NCBI RefSeq assembly: GCF_024125445.1
Contig: NZ_JAMXWM010000003.1
Span: 62,001 to 126,000, forward strand
DNA: 64,000 bases
Direction of reading: 5' to 3'
From: Sporolactobacillus shoreicorticis
GTDB taxonomy: Bacteria > Bacillota > Bacilli > Bacillales > Sporolactobacillaceae
Below the pieces are notes generated by a model. That model was not told the origin of the DNA. It worked only from the letters and a program-made list of their open reading frames with translations, and did not search any database. Position 1 is the first letter of the stretch. Each line of letters opens with the position of its first letter. A program made the translations under genes and the position numbers. Positions 7,456-16,976 of the stretch are shown here, piece by piece.

Positions 7456-9873
7456 TTATCCTCGAAGCTCTGCACCTAACTGCTCCGCGCAGGCACGGAC
7501 AATCTTTTCATGAACGATGGTCACTTCTTCATCGGTCAAGGTTCGCTCCGGATCAAAATAGACAAGTGAGAACGCCATCGACTTCTCATCCGGCGCTACA
7601 TGACTGCCTTCATAGACATCAAAGAGGCGAACAGATTTAAGCAGCGGAGTCCCATTCTCGCGAATCACACGGTCAAGATCAGCTGCGGCTACCGTTCGTT
7701 TCACCACAAGTGCGATATCACGCGTTGTCGACGGGAAGCGCGGCAATCCATGATACTTGATGTCCGCCTCTCCATGATGAAGCAGCGATTCAATGGCAAG
7801 CTCGAAAACAAAGGTTTCGCTTAATCCGTAATCTTTCTCAACCTTCGGATGGAGAGTGCCAAGATAACCGATAACCTCACCTTTAAACAAAATGTCTGCG
7901 GTTTGTCCCGGGTGCATTCCTTCACGTTTCGATGGAGCATAAACGATTTGATCACCGACAGCCAGAGAATCAAGCAGCGATTCAACAATCCCTTTCACTG
8001 AGAAAAAGTCGACCGCATCCGATTCACCTTCCCAGTTTCTTTCCGTACGTTTCCCGGTAATGATTCCTGCTAGATGCTCTTCCTCAGCCGGTCTCGCTTC
8101 TCCTTTAACCGGAAGGAACACTTTGCCGATTTCATAAAATTTAATATCCGGCATCTGTCTGTTCAGATGATATTGAGCAACGTTAATAAGTTGAGGAACG
8201 ATACTCTGGCGCAATGCCGCATGCTCTTCGCTCATCGGCCAAACAACTTGTGTCGGCTCTACTCCCTGATTGTTTACCACATAGAAAGAAGCATTTTCCT
8301 TCGATGTAAGCGAATAAGTGTATGCCTGGGTCAGGCCCATGCTGTTCATTAAGCCCTCCACTCTCCTGCGGATCTTCTGATAAGGTGTCAACGATGCATG
8401 AGATGATGTGCCTTCAGGAAGTGTCGCCGGAATATGATTGTATCCGTAAATACGTCCGACTTCTTCGACGAGATCTTCCGGAATCGTCACATCGAAGCGC
8501 CTGGCCGGTACGGATACATGCATCGTTTCATCTTCCACATCAACGATAAAATTAAGCCGTCTCAATATCCCGACGATCTGCTCACACGTGAAATCCGCTC
8601 CTAGAACTTGGTTGATTTTTTGCCAAGGCATCGTAATCTGATGCTCATCTACCGTTCGTTCGCCAACCTCGACAATACCTTTAAGCACTGTCGCGTGAGC
8701 GTATCGCACGAGCAGTTCGGCTGCCCGATCGGCTGCCAGCGCAACTCGATTGCGGTCAAGCCCTTTCTCATAGCGGCTGCTGGCGTCTGAGCGTAATTGA
8801 AGTCTCGCCGCTGTTTTGCGGATTGAGATCGGATCAAAGATTGCGGCTTCAAGCAGAACATTCTCTGTGGCACGTGAAACCTCTGTATTTTCACCGCCCA
8901 TAACCCCTGCTACGGCGACACCCTTTTTGCCATTGGTTATGAGCAGATCCTCATCGGTCAGTTTTCTCAACTGGCCGTCAAGAGTCGTGATTTCTTCATG
9001 ATCTCCGGCAAAGCGGACAAGTACATGATCCGATCCGAATTGATCAAAATCAAACGTATGGAGCGGCTGCCCGTATTCGAGCATCACGTAATTTGAAACA
9101 TCAACGACATTGCTGATCGGACGGACACCGGCGTTGATCAGACGCAGCTGCATCCAGCGCGGTGACGGAGCGACTTTTATGCTGTTCAGGACACGGGCGC
9201 CATAATAAGAAACCTTGTCCCCGGCATCAACAGAGATACTGATTTTTTCACTCGCCGGCTGGTCGGATTCGATTACTTCCGGCTTTTTCAATTTAATCGG
9301 ACGATCAAGAATTGCGCCGACTTCATAAGCAACCCCGATCATATTCATGCAGTGCGCACTGTTCACCAGAATATCCAAATCAAGAATTGCGTCGTCAAGA
9401 TTCAAATAAGGAAGTGCATCTGCACCGACTGGAACCTCATCGTCAAAAACATAAATACCGTCCGCATATTCCTTGGGCACATAATTATGATCGAAGCCGA
9501 GTTCGTCAAGCGAACAGATCATGCCGTTTGAAATCTCGCCGCGCAGCTTTGCTCGCTTGATCTTCACATTATTGGCGATTCTTGCGCCAACTGTAGCAAC
9601 CGGAACTTTCTGTCCGGCGGCGACATTCGGCGCGCCGCAAACAATTTGCACCGATTCCGCGCCGAGGTCGACCTGACACAGGTGAAGCTTCTCTGCTTCA
9701 GGATGCTGCTCGCAAGACTCAACCTTGCCGACAACAATACCTTTCAAGCCTTCTCCCGGATAAACAATATGCTCCACTTCAATCCCGGAATTTGTAATTT
9801 TATCTGCTAATTCTTCCGGCGTAATACCGCTTAAATCCACATAATCCTGTAACCATTTATAAGAAACCAGCAT
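7456..9873 (-). CDS. pheT: Phenylalanine-tRNA ligase beta subunit
   Basis: 805 residues, the usual length (about 804 in B. subtilis). It forms the alpha2-beta2 enzyme with PheS and charges tRNA-Phe; the beta chain carries tRNA-binding and editing domains. Seen in order: the N-terminal EMAP-like tRNA-binding domain (residues about 40-155), B3/B4 editing region with EYGQPLHTFDFD, B5 domain (ITMPWQKINQVLG), core, and the C-terminal ferredoxin-like anticodon-binding domain with KSVRLFDVYEG. ATG start with GGGGAGA upstream. It lies 14 nt after pheS in one operon controlled by the T-box leader. Confidence 0.98.
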   Translation of the reverse strand: MLVSYKWLQDYVDLSGITPEELADKITNSGIEVEHIVYPGEGLKGIVVGKVESCEQHPEAEKLHLCQVDLGAESVQIVCGAPNVAAGQKVPVATVGARIANNVKIKRAKLRGEISNGMICSLDELGFDHNYVPKEYADGIYVFDDEVPVGADALPYLNLDDAILDLDILVNSAHCMNMIGVAYEVGAILDRPIKLKKPEVIESDQPASEKISISVDAGDKVSYYGARVLNSIKVAPSPRWMQLRLINAGVRPISNVVDVSNYVMLEYGQPLHTFDFDQFGSDHVLVRFAGDHEEITTLDGQLRKLTDEDLLITNGKKGVAVAGVMGGENTEVSRATENVLLEAAIFDPISIRKTAARLQLRSDASSRYEKGLDRNRVALAADRAAELLVRYAHATVLKGIVEVGERTVDEHQITMPWQKINQVLGADFTCEQIVGILRRLNFIVDVEDETMHVSVPARRFDVTIPEDLVEEVGRIYGYNHIPATLPEGTSSHASLTPYQKIRRRVEGLMNSMGLTQAYTYSLTSKENASFYVVNNQGVEPTQVVWPMSEEHAALRQSIVPQLINVAQYHLNRQMPDIKFYEIGKVFLPVKGEARPAEEEHLAGIITGKRTERNWEGESDAVDFFSVKGIVESLLDSLAVGDQIVYAPSKREGMHPGQTADILFKGEVIGYLGTLHPKVEKDYGLSETFVFELAIESLLHHGEADIKYHGLPRFPSTTRDIALVVKRTVAAADLDRVIRENGTPLLKSVRLFDVYEGSHVAPDEKSMAFSLVYFDPERTLTDEEVTIVHEKIVRACAEQLGAELRG

Positions 9874-9887
9874 CGCTCATTCTCCCC

Positions 9888-10925
9888 TTATGCCCGATTA
9901 AATTGTCTCAAGAAACGAATGTCATTCGTATAGAAATGACGAATGTCTTCAATGCCGTATTTCAGCATTGCGATACGTTCCGGCCCCATCCCAAATGCAA
10001 AGCCTGTATACTCACTTGGATCAAATCCGGACATGCGCAGCACATTGGGATGAACCATGCCGGCCCCTAGAATTTCAATCCAACCCGTACCTTTGCAGAC
10101 ATTGCATCCGTGCCCGCCGCACCTGAAGCAGGAAATATCCATTTCTACCGACGGTTCGGTAAAAGGAAAAAAGCTTGGACGAAGACGGATTTCGCGATCC
10201 GCACCAAACATATGCTTTGCAAATACGGTCAGAATTCCCTTCAAATCACTCAGGCGTACATGATGATCGACATAAAGACCTTCAATCTGCATGAATTGGT
10301 GCGAGTGCGTCGCATCGTCATTATCACGGCGATAGACCTTTCCGGGACAAATAACTTTAACCGGACCGACTCCTTTATGCTTTTCCAAGGTGTGCGCCTG
10401 AACAGGGGATGTATGTGTGCGCATCAGTAGTTCATCAGTAATATAGAACGAATCCTGCATGTCACGGGCAGGATGATCCTTCGGTAGATTTAACGCTTCA
10501 AAATTGTAATAATCTTGTTCGACTTCAGGACCTTCTTCAATAGAAAAACCAAGCCCGATGAACAGATCTTCAACCTCCTGAATAATTGAAGCAAGCAGAT
10601 GAGGGCTGCCTGTTGCTATTTTTCTTCCGGGCAGCGTAACATCAATTTTTTCATGTTCCAGCTTCATCTCAAGCAGCTTTGCTTCCAGATCCGCCTTCTT
10701 TTCTTCAATTCTTGCCGCAATGAGTTTGCGCACTTCATTCGCCAATTGTCCCACAACTGGACGTTCTTCAGCAGAAAGCTTGCCCATACTTTTCATGACT
10801 TCTGTGATTGGCCCTTTTTTGCCTAGGAAACGAATCTGTGCTTCCTGTAACGCCTTCAAACCATTTGCCGAACTAATGTTCGCCAAAGCCTGTTCGCGCA
10901 GCTCAAGCAGTTTTTCTTTTAACAT
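9888..10925 (-). CDS. pheS: Phenylalanine-tRNA ligase alpha subunit
   Basis: Catalytic subunit of phenylalanyl-tRNA synthetase, a class II enzyme. It shows the N-terminal coiled-coil arm, motif 2 ([21 protein letters not shown]), [12 protein letters not shown] and motif 3 ([17 protein letters not shown]). A Cys-rich insertion [16 protein letters not shown] looks like a metal-binding loop. I prefer the ATG at 10925 (345 residues) because GAAGGG lies about 9 nt upstream; the ATG at 10934 has no spacing to that site. First gene after the T-box leader; pheT follows. Confidence 0.97.
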   Translation of the reverse strand: MLKEKLLELREQALANISSANGLKALQEAQIRFLGKKGPITEVMKSMGKLSAEERPVVGQLANEVRKLIAARIEEKKADLEAKLLEMKLEHEKIDVTLPGRKIATGSPHLLASIIQEVEDLFIGLGFSIEEGPEVEQDYYNFEALNLPKDHPARDMQDSFYITDELLMRTHTSPVQAHTLEKHKGVGPVKVICPGKVYRRDNDDATHSHQFMQIEGLYVDHHVRLSDLKGILTVFAKHMFGADREIRLRPSFFPFTEPSVEMDISCFRCGGHGCNVCKGTGWIEILGAGMVHPNVLRMSGFDPSEYTGFAFGMGPERIAMLKYGIEDIRHFYTNDIRFLRQFNRA

Positions 10926-11019
10926 GTCCTTCATCCCTTCACGTATAATTATTTTTTACAAATTTTCCCAAAAATGAGATGCGGCAGCATTTTTTCCTGA
11001 ACTTTTGAGTATCGTCTAA

Positions 11020-11325
11020 AAAGCCAAAAAAGCCTCGCCCCTGAAAAGGGACGAAGCGTCGCGTTACCACCCTTGTTGGCCATTTGCAAAATCCAAATAA
11101 CCCACTCGAAAACATTTAACGGCGAATGCCGGCCCATTCTAGACCGGCCTCCGCCGGCTTCAAACGGCAACTTAGGAGCGAATTCGTTCGGTCCGTATCA
11201 TAAGCACGCTTTCAGTCGATGACGCGCTCTCCCTGAACGGCGGATACCAAATTACTGCTCTCCATCACAGTTTTTACCTTATTGGGTTCACGAACAATGA
11301 TAAATTCAATCATCTGAACGAGTCT
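11020..11325 (-). ncRNA. T-box riboswitch of pheST (tRNA-Phe sensing)
   Basis: The region upstream of pheS contains the T-box sequence AAGGGTGGTAACGCG (minus strand, 11074-11060). It is followed by a terminator stem of about 10 bp with a T6 run (11058-11025). Upstream is a long stem I with a candidate specifier loop: on the minus strand GAATTC then GCTCC, giving UUC (Phe) at 11182-11180 followed by a purine. Uncharged tRNA-Phe would pair with the specifier and the T-box bulge and stabilise the antiterminator. This accounts for most of the gene-free stretch before pheS. Confidence 0.93.
11025..11058 (-). terminator. T-box intrinsic terminator
   Basis: On the minus strand GCTTCGTCCC pairs with GGGGCGAGGC (two G-U pairs), then TTTTTT. 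It is mutually exclusive with the antiterminator formed by the T-box sequence just upstream. Confidence 0.9.
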
Positions 11326-11331
11326 TTTCCT

Positions 11332-11360
11332 AGTATAGGCAATTTCAAACGGTTATGCAA
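11332..11360 (-). promoter_or_regulatory. Promoter of the pheST T-box transcript
   Basis: -35 TTGCAT (11360-11355), 17-bp spacer, -10 TATACT (11337-11332). The -35 overlaps the last codons of rnmH, and the transcript would begin near 11325. Confidence 0.7.
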
Positions 11361-12120
11361 GTCCTACCGATTGAAGCCAGTACAACAGAATACCTGAGGC
11401 AACGGCCACATTTAGCGATTCAGCGCGGCCGGCCATTGGAATTTTTACCTGCTGATCCATCACGGCAAGCAATTTCGGTGAAGCTCCGTTCCCCTCGTTG
11501 CCAACGACCAATCCATAATACGGACTGCTGACCGGCACCTGATGAAGCTCATTTCCTTGAAGTGAAGACCCGTACAATGGAATTTTCTGCTTCTTCATTT
11601 CATCAACTAAACTAAATAAATTTTTATGGATGACCGGCAGGTGAAAATGCGAGCCCTGAGCAGAGCGCAGAGTTTTCGCATTGTATCCATCGACACAGCC
11701 GTCGCCAAGATAAATTGCATCAAGGCCAAAAGCATCCGCAGTTCGAATCAATGTTCCGAGATTCCCCGGGTCCTGCACCCCATCAACGAGTAAGTAGCGG
11801 CCAGGCCGCAAAGTGACTGCTGCCTGGCTCATGTCGCATATCGCAATGATGCCCTGCGGTGTTTCTGTTTGCGTCAGTTCTGTAAATATTTTATGAGTAA
11901 CCTGAAAAATTTCAATCGAATCAAGTGGCCAATCCGTCGGCAGATGAAACGCTTCATCAATCAAAATCGCGTTAATCTGCTGTTTCGCAGAAAAGACCGC
12001 TTCTTGCACTAAGTGCGGCCCTTCAAGCAAATATTTATGCTCACGATCGCGCCATTTTCTTATTTTCAACTTTTTCCATAATTTTACTTTTTCATTTTGC
12101 AATGACACCATTCGTCTCAC
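11353..12120 (-). CDS. rnmH: TrmH/SpoU-family 23S rRNA methyltransferase (YsgA/RnmH-like)
   Basis: 255 residues from the preferred start. The C-terminal SPOUT domain shows the knot motifs VQDPGNLGTLIRTADAFG, LVVGNEGNGAS and AGRAESLNVAVASGILLY, which bind AdoMet. The N-terminal substrate-binding part contains KYLLEGPHLVQEA. The frame stays open upstream to 12279, but homologues begin close to this region; GTG at 12120 has AAAGGAG 9 nt upstream, with ATG 12111 as an alternative. It lies between sspI (divergent) and pheST, as in B. subtilis. The symbol rests on synteny with ysgA. Confidence 0.88.
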   Translation of the reverse strand: MRRMVSLQNEKVKLWKKLKIRKWRDREHKYLLEGPHLVQEAVFSAKQQINAILIDEAFHLPTDWPLDSIEIFQVTHKIFTELTQTETPQGIIAICDMSQAAVTLRPGRYLLVDGVQDPGNLGTLIRTADAFGLDAIYLGDGCVDGYNAKTLRSAQGSHFHLPVIHKNLFSLVDEMKKQKIPLYGSSLQGNELHQVPVSSPYYGLVVGNEGNGASPKLLAVMDQQVKIPMAGRAESLNVAVASGILLYWLQSVGLA

Positions 12121-12239
12121 ACAGAAGAGCTCCTTTAAATTCAGTACAATGGCAAAGCTAGAACTCACGTCATTTGAAACAAGCGAATTCTTCGTTGCGC
12201 ACCTACCCGTTTCCACTATTATTTTGTCAATCTCGACCA

Positions 12240-12268
12240 GTATATTTGTCCGTTTACTATCCATACTA
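12240..12268 (+). promoter_or_regulatory. Sigma-G-type promoter of sspI
   Basis: GTATA (12240-12244), 17 bp, then CATACTA (12262-12268). Both match the forespore sigma-G consensus (GHATR and CATNHTA), about 40 nt before the sspI start. This fits forespore-specific expression of small acid-soluble proteins. Confidence 0.8.
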
Positions 12269-12315
12269 TACCATATCATCAGCTTTAAGTGCTCACAGAA
12301 AGGGGTTTTCTATTC

Positions 12316-12519
12316 ATGGATCTAGACATTCGCCGCGCAGTGCTGCACAATCTGTCCGGTAACGACAAGAAACAGCTTCAAGACACGGTCGTTGATGCGA
12401 TTCAAGACGGTCAAGAAAAGATGCTGCCCGGACTCGGTGTTTTATTCGAAGTTCTTTGGAACAAATCGGACAATGCGTTCCGTGACCAGATGCTCACGCG
12501 GCTCGAACAAGGAGTATAA
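12316..12519 (+). CDS. sspI: Small acid-soluble spore protein I
   Basis: 67 residues beginning MDLDIRRAVLHNLSG, with the very conserved block EKMLPGLGVLFEVLW. It is a minor spore core protein known only from endospore formers. An upstream in-frame start at 12289 exists, but ATG 12316 has GAAAGGGG at a good distance and gives the family length. Monocistronic, between its sigma-G promoter and a strong terminator. It is the best single marker of sporulation in the window. Confidence 0.97.
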   Translation: MDLDIRRAVLHNLSGNDKKQLQDTVVDAIQDGQEKMLPGLGVLFEVLWNKSDNAFRDQMLTRLEQGV

Positions 12520-12550
12520 AAAAAGCGAGCATCAGCTGTTCACGCATCGA

Positions 12551-12600
12551 AAAACCTCAGAACGAAGTGAGCAGTCACTTCGCTCTGAGGTTTTCTTTTT
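12551..12600 (+). terminator. sspI terminator
   Basis: Stem AAAACCTCAGA and CGAAGTGA pair with TCACTTCG and TCTGAGGTTTT around a GCAG loop, followed by CTTTTT. The A-tract on the left lets it also serve the HAD gene from the other side. Confidence 0.9.
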
Positions 12601-12631
12601 AAATCATTGCCTGCCCGTTCCATAGAATCAT

Positions 12632-13336
12632 TCAATCTTGATTTAAGATCAGACAATTCGGATCGAGCAACTGATGCACCGTTGGAATAATGCAATCGGT
12701 TAATCCTGCTAGCGTTCTTTTCGTACAGACGCCCGAAAGGACACCAACACCAAAAGCTACGTGATCAGCAAACTCCATGTCCACTTCAGTATCGCCAATG
12801 TGAATAACCTCAGCGGCTGTTAATTGGGCGTTTTTACAAAATGTCCAAGCCATTTCTCCTGAAGGCTTTTCTTTGAAATGATCTGAGGTACCGATAAAGT
12901 CGAGATACGGCAGGATTTCCAGTTGATCCAGCGTATGCAAGGTTGGTAAATAATCGTCTCCTGTTGCAATACCGAGCGCATAGCCTTTCTGTTTCAGCGC
13001 TTGAAACAGAAAGCGAATATCACCGATCGGCTCAATATATTCCGGATGAACAACTAATTCTTCGTAAAAAAAACGACGCATACCCTTCAGCACTTCATCA
13101 GATGAACGCTGATACCAGCCTCCAATCACCCGTGCAAGATCCTTCGTGCTCCCGCTGGCAATCAGCCCGCCTTCCACTGCTCGTTCGCCTTTTATGCCGA
13201 TTTTTTTCAGTAAATACGGATCCGTACCGGCAACCTCAGGACGAAGCCGGCGAAGAAATAAAACAACCGAGTTTACCCATTGCTTGTTAAATTTTATGAG
13301 TGTTCCGTCTTTATCAAAAAGAATCCCTTTAATCAT
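12632..13336 (-). CDS. HAD-superfamily phosphatase (phosphoglycolate phosphatase-like)
   Basis: 234 residues. HAD motif I is DKDGTL (residues about 8-13), motif II is in GIATGDD, motif III Lys lies near FKEKPSGEM, and motif IV is HIGDTEVDMEFA. The cap domain sits between motifs I and II, the subfamily I layout of phosphoglycolate phosphatase and related enzymes. Its start overlaps the end of the PHP-domain gene by 8 bp, so it is translationally coupled as the last gene of the importer operon. A likely job is releasing phosphate from a small phosphomonoester produced by the upstream enzymes. The substrate cannot be read from sequence. Confidence 0.88.
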   Translation of the reverse strand: MIKGILFDKDGTLIKFNKQWVNSVVLFLRRLRPEVAGTDPYLLKKIGIKGERAVEGGLIASGSTKDLARVIGGWYQRSSDEVLKGMRRFFYEELVVHPEYIEPIGDIRFLFQALKQKGYALGIATGDDYLPTLHTLDQLEILPYLDFIGTSDHFKEKPSGEMAWTFCKNAQLTAAEVIHIGDTEVDMEFADHVAFGVGVLSGVCTKRTLAGLTDCIIPTVHQLLDPNCLILNQD

Positions 13337-14774
13337 TCATTTTCTCCAATACATCGCCCCATGTTAGTAAAACAGGTTGTTTATTGCCGAAATAAACCGG
13401 ATTCGTGAAACCGACCAGTCTTCCCGATGTGTCGCGAATATTGACGCGCACCCAGTGATAATCCGCCCTTTCAAAAGTCAGTGTTTTCACCACTCGCACA
13501 GCTTTTGAACGGCTGAATATCTGTCCGTCAACGATCCATTCCGCACGATATGGCTGATCAAAAACGACTCGGAGCATTGCTTGATAGGGCTTGTCCGACT
13601 CTATAGGAAGCACCGTCCCCGGGCGTTCTCCGTTAACCTTAAAGTCAATCTTGCAATTGTGACGACTGACAAAGACGCACCCCTTTTTAATTTGACTGAG
13701 TATTTCATCTGCCGACAGACAAGAAGCATAGACATAGGTACCCGGATCGCCGATAAGTGAGGGCTCTTCACTGTCCGGATAAGTCTCATTTGGACGCAAA
13801 TGACTGTCCGACCCGCCGACACCGGTAACATGACGACCATCCTGGAGCATAATCTCCCATGCTTTAAGTGCTCGTTCAGTTGCCTGCTGATTCGCTTTAT
13901 ACGTTGGATCATTCCAAATTTCAATACAATCAATTAAGGAAAGATCCGTGCTCCCGACCAGCCATTTCCATTCCGTTAGAAACGGGTGATTGACTGAATT
14001 CAGAATACCGTGATTGCGGCACCGTTTCTGCAACCGATTTAATCCATCGCTGGTGAAGGCCAATTGTTCTTCTGATCCAATAAAAGGGTCTCTACGTGCA
14101 CCGAGCTGATTGTAATGGCCGATTGGTGTGGTCACCTCCGTACCTGGTATGACAAGCACATCGGAAACAGGCCATGACGTTGGAACAATATTGTGATCGG
14201 TTGCGACAAAGAAATCCAATTGATTGCACTTTGCCGTCACATTATTTTCTTCCCGAGTCATTTTCCCATCAGAATAAATCGTGTGTGTATGAAGATCACC
14301 TTTATACCATCTATGTTCAGATACAAGCATCCGATTCCACGGATAAAGACCTAAATCAAAGGATGCTTTTTTATTATCAAACCAGAGCTGTTCATCACTC
14401 TCGATCACTTCTGATTCCTTTTCTGAATCGAAGCATTGGATCTCGATGGTTCCCCAACATCCAAGCGGTTCGCTGCCCGCAGTACCCAACACAACGACAT
14501 GCACGACCCACTCGCCTTCGGGAAAGGGTCCGGATATGGTATAAGGTGCCTGCCATCGATCACGACCAAGGACGACCGGCTGGGGTGTTCGCCCGCCGAT
14601 GTAGTGAGCACGTACCTCACCTTTAGGATCGACGAGTTGATAGCTGCCCCATTTTCCTGCTTCGGGCGTCCATTTGATTGACAGTCGGCACGTTTCCGGT
14701 GCAAGCCGCAACGTAAATTTTTTGAATAGAGAATTACTATTTGTTTTTGTCTGCTCTAAGATAAATTTCATCAT
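13329..14774 (-). CDS. PHP-domain metallohydrolase (CehA/McbA-like) with N-terminal beta domain
   Basis: 481 residues, no signal peptide. Residues about 1-155 form a region without Cys or His clusters that resembles a beta-sandwich. The PHP phosphoesterase domain follows: GDLHTHTIYSDG (about 159-170), VATDHNIV, PGTEVTTPIGHYN, NHPF and GGSDSHL supply the metal-binding His and Asp residues. Residues after about 400 form another beta-rich tail. Family members hydrolyse phosphoesters or, in CehA, carbamates. It lies 12 nt after the solute-binding protein gene and overlaps the HAD phosphatase gene. In a PhoP-controlled importer operon, a cytoplasmic phosphodiesterase role is the best inference. 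Confidence 0.87.
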   Translation of the reverse strand: MMKFILEQTKTNSNSLFKKFTLRLAPETCRLSIKWTPEAGKWGSYQLVDPKGEVRAHYIGGRTPQPVVLGRDRWQAPYTISGPFPEGEWVVHVVVLGTAGSEPLGCWGTIEIQCFDSEKESEVIESDEQLWFDNKKASFDLGLYPWNRMLVSEHRWYKGDLHTHTIYSDGKMTREENNVTAKCNQLDFFVATDHNIVPTSWPVSDVLVIPGTEVTTPIGHYNQLGARRDPFIGSEEQLAFTSDGLNRLQKRCRNHGILNSVNHPFLTEWKWLVGSTDLSLIDCIEIWNDPTYKANQQATERALKAWEIMLQDGRHVTGVGGSDSHLRPNETYPDSEEPSLIGDPGTYVYASCLSADEILSQIKKGCVFVSRHNCKIDFKVNGERPGTVLPIESDKPYQAMLRVVFDQPYRAEWIVDGQIFSRSKAVRVVKTLTFERADYHWVRVNIRDTSGRLVGFTNPVYFGNKQPVLLTWGDVLEKMND

Positions 14775-14786
14775 TTCGCCTCATTT

Positions 14787-16095
14787 TTAGTCAACTGCGT
14801 CGAGTGCCGCCTGTGCTGCTTTTTGCGCTTTTGTGAGTGCCGTCTTTGCCGGAACATTTTGCAGTTCCACCTGATCAGCAGCGTCGGATAAAGCTTGGTT
14901 GATTTTTCCGCCCGTCGGATCGAGCAGACGCGGTGTTCCTTGCTGTGCCTGTTTGAATGGAACGGCTGCATACGGGTTTTTCTTTAGAAATGCGGCATAA
15001 GTCGGATCATCCATCGCTGAATTGCGAACAGGAATGTAACCAATCGCCTGCGCCCAGCTTGCGTTTACCTTCGGACTCGTAAAATAGGAAACAAATTCGT
15101 AAGCAGCTTTTTTCTGTGCATCGGTTAATGAATGCGGAATAGTCAGATATAACGCATCGACATTCGGCTTGGCTGTGTTCCCGCCCATTCCAGGTTGCAC
15201 CGCCGAATCAATTTTTGTAAAATCGAGATCGCCTTTATCACCTGAGGAACCTGTATATCCTGCTGATTGCCCTTTCATCACATCATCAATCGTCTTATAC
15301 CAATATTCCCAGCCCTGTCCTCCGGAATTGATTTTCATCGTTTTATCAACAAAGACGGCTTTGCGAATCATTTCCCATGCATCAATCCATTCCTGTGAAT
15401 CAATGGTCACTTTTTTGCCATCCGCACTCAGAATTGTTCCGCCGTTGCTCAGTGCAACGTCGATTAAATTATCTGCGCCCCACATCGGTTCATAGCCATA
15501 AGAAGCATAGTTGCCTTGTTTCACTTTTTTTGCTGCTTCAGTTAGGTTTTCCCAGCTGGCAAACGCTTTTTGTGGATCAATACCCGCCACCCGCCTTTTT
15601 AAAGATGTCTTTTCTGAAATAAGTCACCTGCGTGGTTCCGTAAGCCGGAAGTCCGTAGGTCTTGCCTCCGATTTCCGCCGGTTTCGTAAATACCGGAAGA
15701 AAATCATCAGACTTCATCGATTTATCGGACGAAATATAGCTGTCTAACGATTCAAGCACTTTTTTCTTACCGAGATCATTCATTGATCCTGCATCAAGCA
15801 GCGCAATTCCCGGTGCGTTTCCTGAGGTAATGGAGGCCTGAAGTTTTTGATAAGTCGTTGTATAATCCGGTTGTGAAACGCCAACCACTTCAATGTTTTT
15901 ATGCGTTGCATTAAACTCCGCAATGATTTGTTTCATTTTTTTGCCCGCCGCACTGCCCAGACCGTACCAATAGTCTATTTTTACTTTTCCAGATTTGCTC
16001 GTGTCCCCGTCTGCTCCAGAAGCACATCCGCCAAGTACACTTAACGCCAGCACCAAAATCATCATTCGCAGCATCAATCGTTTCAATTTTTCCAT
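14787..16095 (-). pseudogene. ABC importer solute-binding lipoprotein (UgpB/family 1), split by a 7-bp duplication
   Basis: The N-terminal part is a lipoprotein signal with lipobox LGGC followed by KIDYWYGLGSAAGKKM, typical of family 1 sugar or glycerophosphate-binding proteins. It runs to about 15595, then shifts frame. The rest (GIDPQKAFASWENLTEAAKK onward, to 14787) is intact in another frame. Removing one copy of the tandem heptamer at 15582-15595 restores a continuous protein of about 433 residues (KKAGIDPQ). Start at ATG 16095, or TTG 16086 which has better spacing to AAGGGAG. As read, the importer would lack its binding protein unless slippage restores the frame. Confidence 0.9.
15582..15595. 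repeat. 7-bp perfect tandem duplication (ACCCGCC x2)
   Basis: Two adjacent copies of ACCCGCC inside the solute-binding protein gene. Loss of one copy restores the family reading frame exactly at the codon level, so it is the cause of the frameshift. Confidence 0.95.
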
Positions 16096-16111
16096 CTCCC
16101 TTAATATTTTT

Positions 16112-16948
16112 TTATCCTTTAAGCCCACTGTCTCCGACTCCCTTGATAAACCACTTTTGAAAAATAAAGAATAAGAGTAAGAGAGGAGCTACAGAAATCA
16201 CATTGACAGCCATAATCATTGCCCATTGATTTTGAAAGGTTCCCTGTGTTGTAAAAAACTGATTCAGCCCGACGGTGATCAAATACTTGGATTGACTCTT
16301 CACAATCAGCGACGGCCACAAATAATTGTTATACATTTCAACAAACGTAATCATCGCCAGCGTAAAGATCGTTGACAGCGACATCGGACACATGACTTTC
16401 CATAGGATTTGCCAGTCGTTTGCTCCTTCGGAACGCGCTGCCTCAACAATTTCCTTAGGTACTTTCAGAAAAGACTGCCTGAGCAGAAAGATGGAGAACA
16501 CGCTGCTGATGTTTGAGACAACAATCCCGGTTAAAGAATCAAGAAGCCCTAACTTCGCCAGAATGACATAGCTCGGAACATACGTAACAGCAGCCGGCAG
16601 CATATACGTTAAGAGCATACTTTGAAATAGAAATGCCTTTCCCTTGAACTCAAGCTGCGTCAATCCGTAGGCAATCATGCTCGAGAGCATGATTTGAATT
16701 ACCGTGATTGCAGTCGCAGTGATCAGACTGTTGGCAAGATAAATACCAAAGGGCGCCAAATTAAATGCGTTTAAATAATTTTTCCACTGAAAAGTTTCCG
16801 GAATCCACACCGGCGGCTGAGCGAAAATTTCGCTTCCGGTCTTAAAGGAACTGAGAAACATCCAAATAAGCGGTAAAACCATCATGAATGCCAGCAAAAT
16901 CAGAATCAGATAAAGAACGGCCTTTGTGATCAAGCGTCGATTTGCCAT
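16112..16948 (-). CDS. ABC importer permease, UgpE/MalG type
   Basis: 278 residues with six predicted membrane segments, beginning at residues about 8-28 (VLYLILILLAFMMVLPLIWM). The cytoplasmic EAA loop EAARSEGANDWQILWK contacts the ATPase. The C-terminus ends in QKWFIKGVGDSGLKG, the usual UgpE/MalG-type ending. ATG start with GAGG 7 nt upstream. It sits between the UgpA-like permease and the binding protein. With the binding protein and UgpC-like ATPase it makes a CUT1-family importer for glycerol-3-phosphate-type compounds or oligosaccharides. The class is clear; the substrate is not. Confidence 0.92.
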   Translation of the reverse strand: MANRRLITKAVLYLILILLAFMMVLPLIWMFLSSFKTGSEIFAQPPVWIPETFQWKNYLNAFNLAPFGIYLANSLITATAITVIQIMLSSMIAYGLTQLEFKGKAFLFQSMLLTYMLPAAVTYVPSYVILAKLGLLDSLTGIVVSNISSVFSIFLLRQSFLKVPKEIVEAARSEGANDWQILWKVMCPMSLSTIFTLAMITFVEMYNNYLWPSLIVKSQSKYLITVGLNQFFTTQGTFQNQWAMIMAVNVISVAPLLLLFFIFQKWFIKGVGDSGLKG

Positions 16949-16976
16949 TGTATGGCCTCACCCTCTTCCAAACGGT

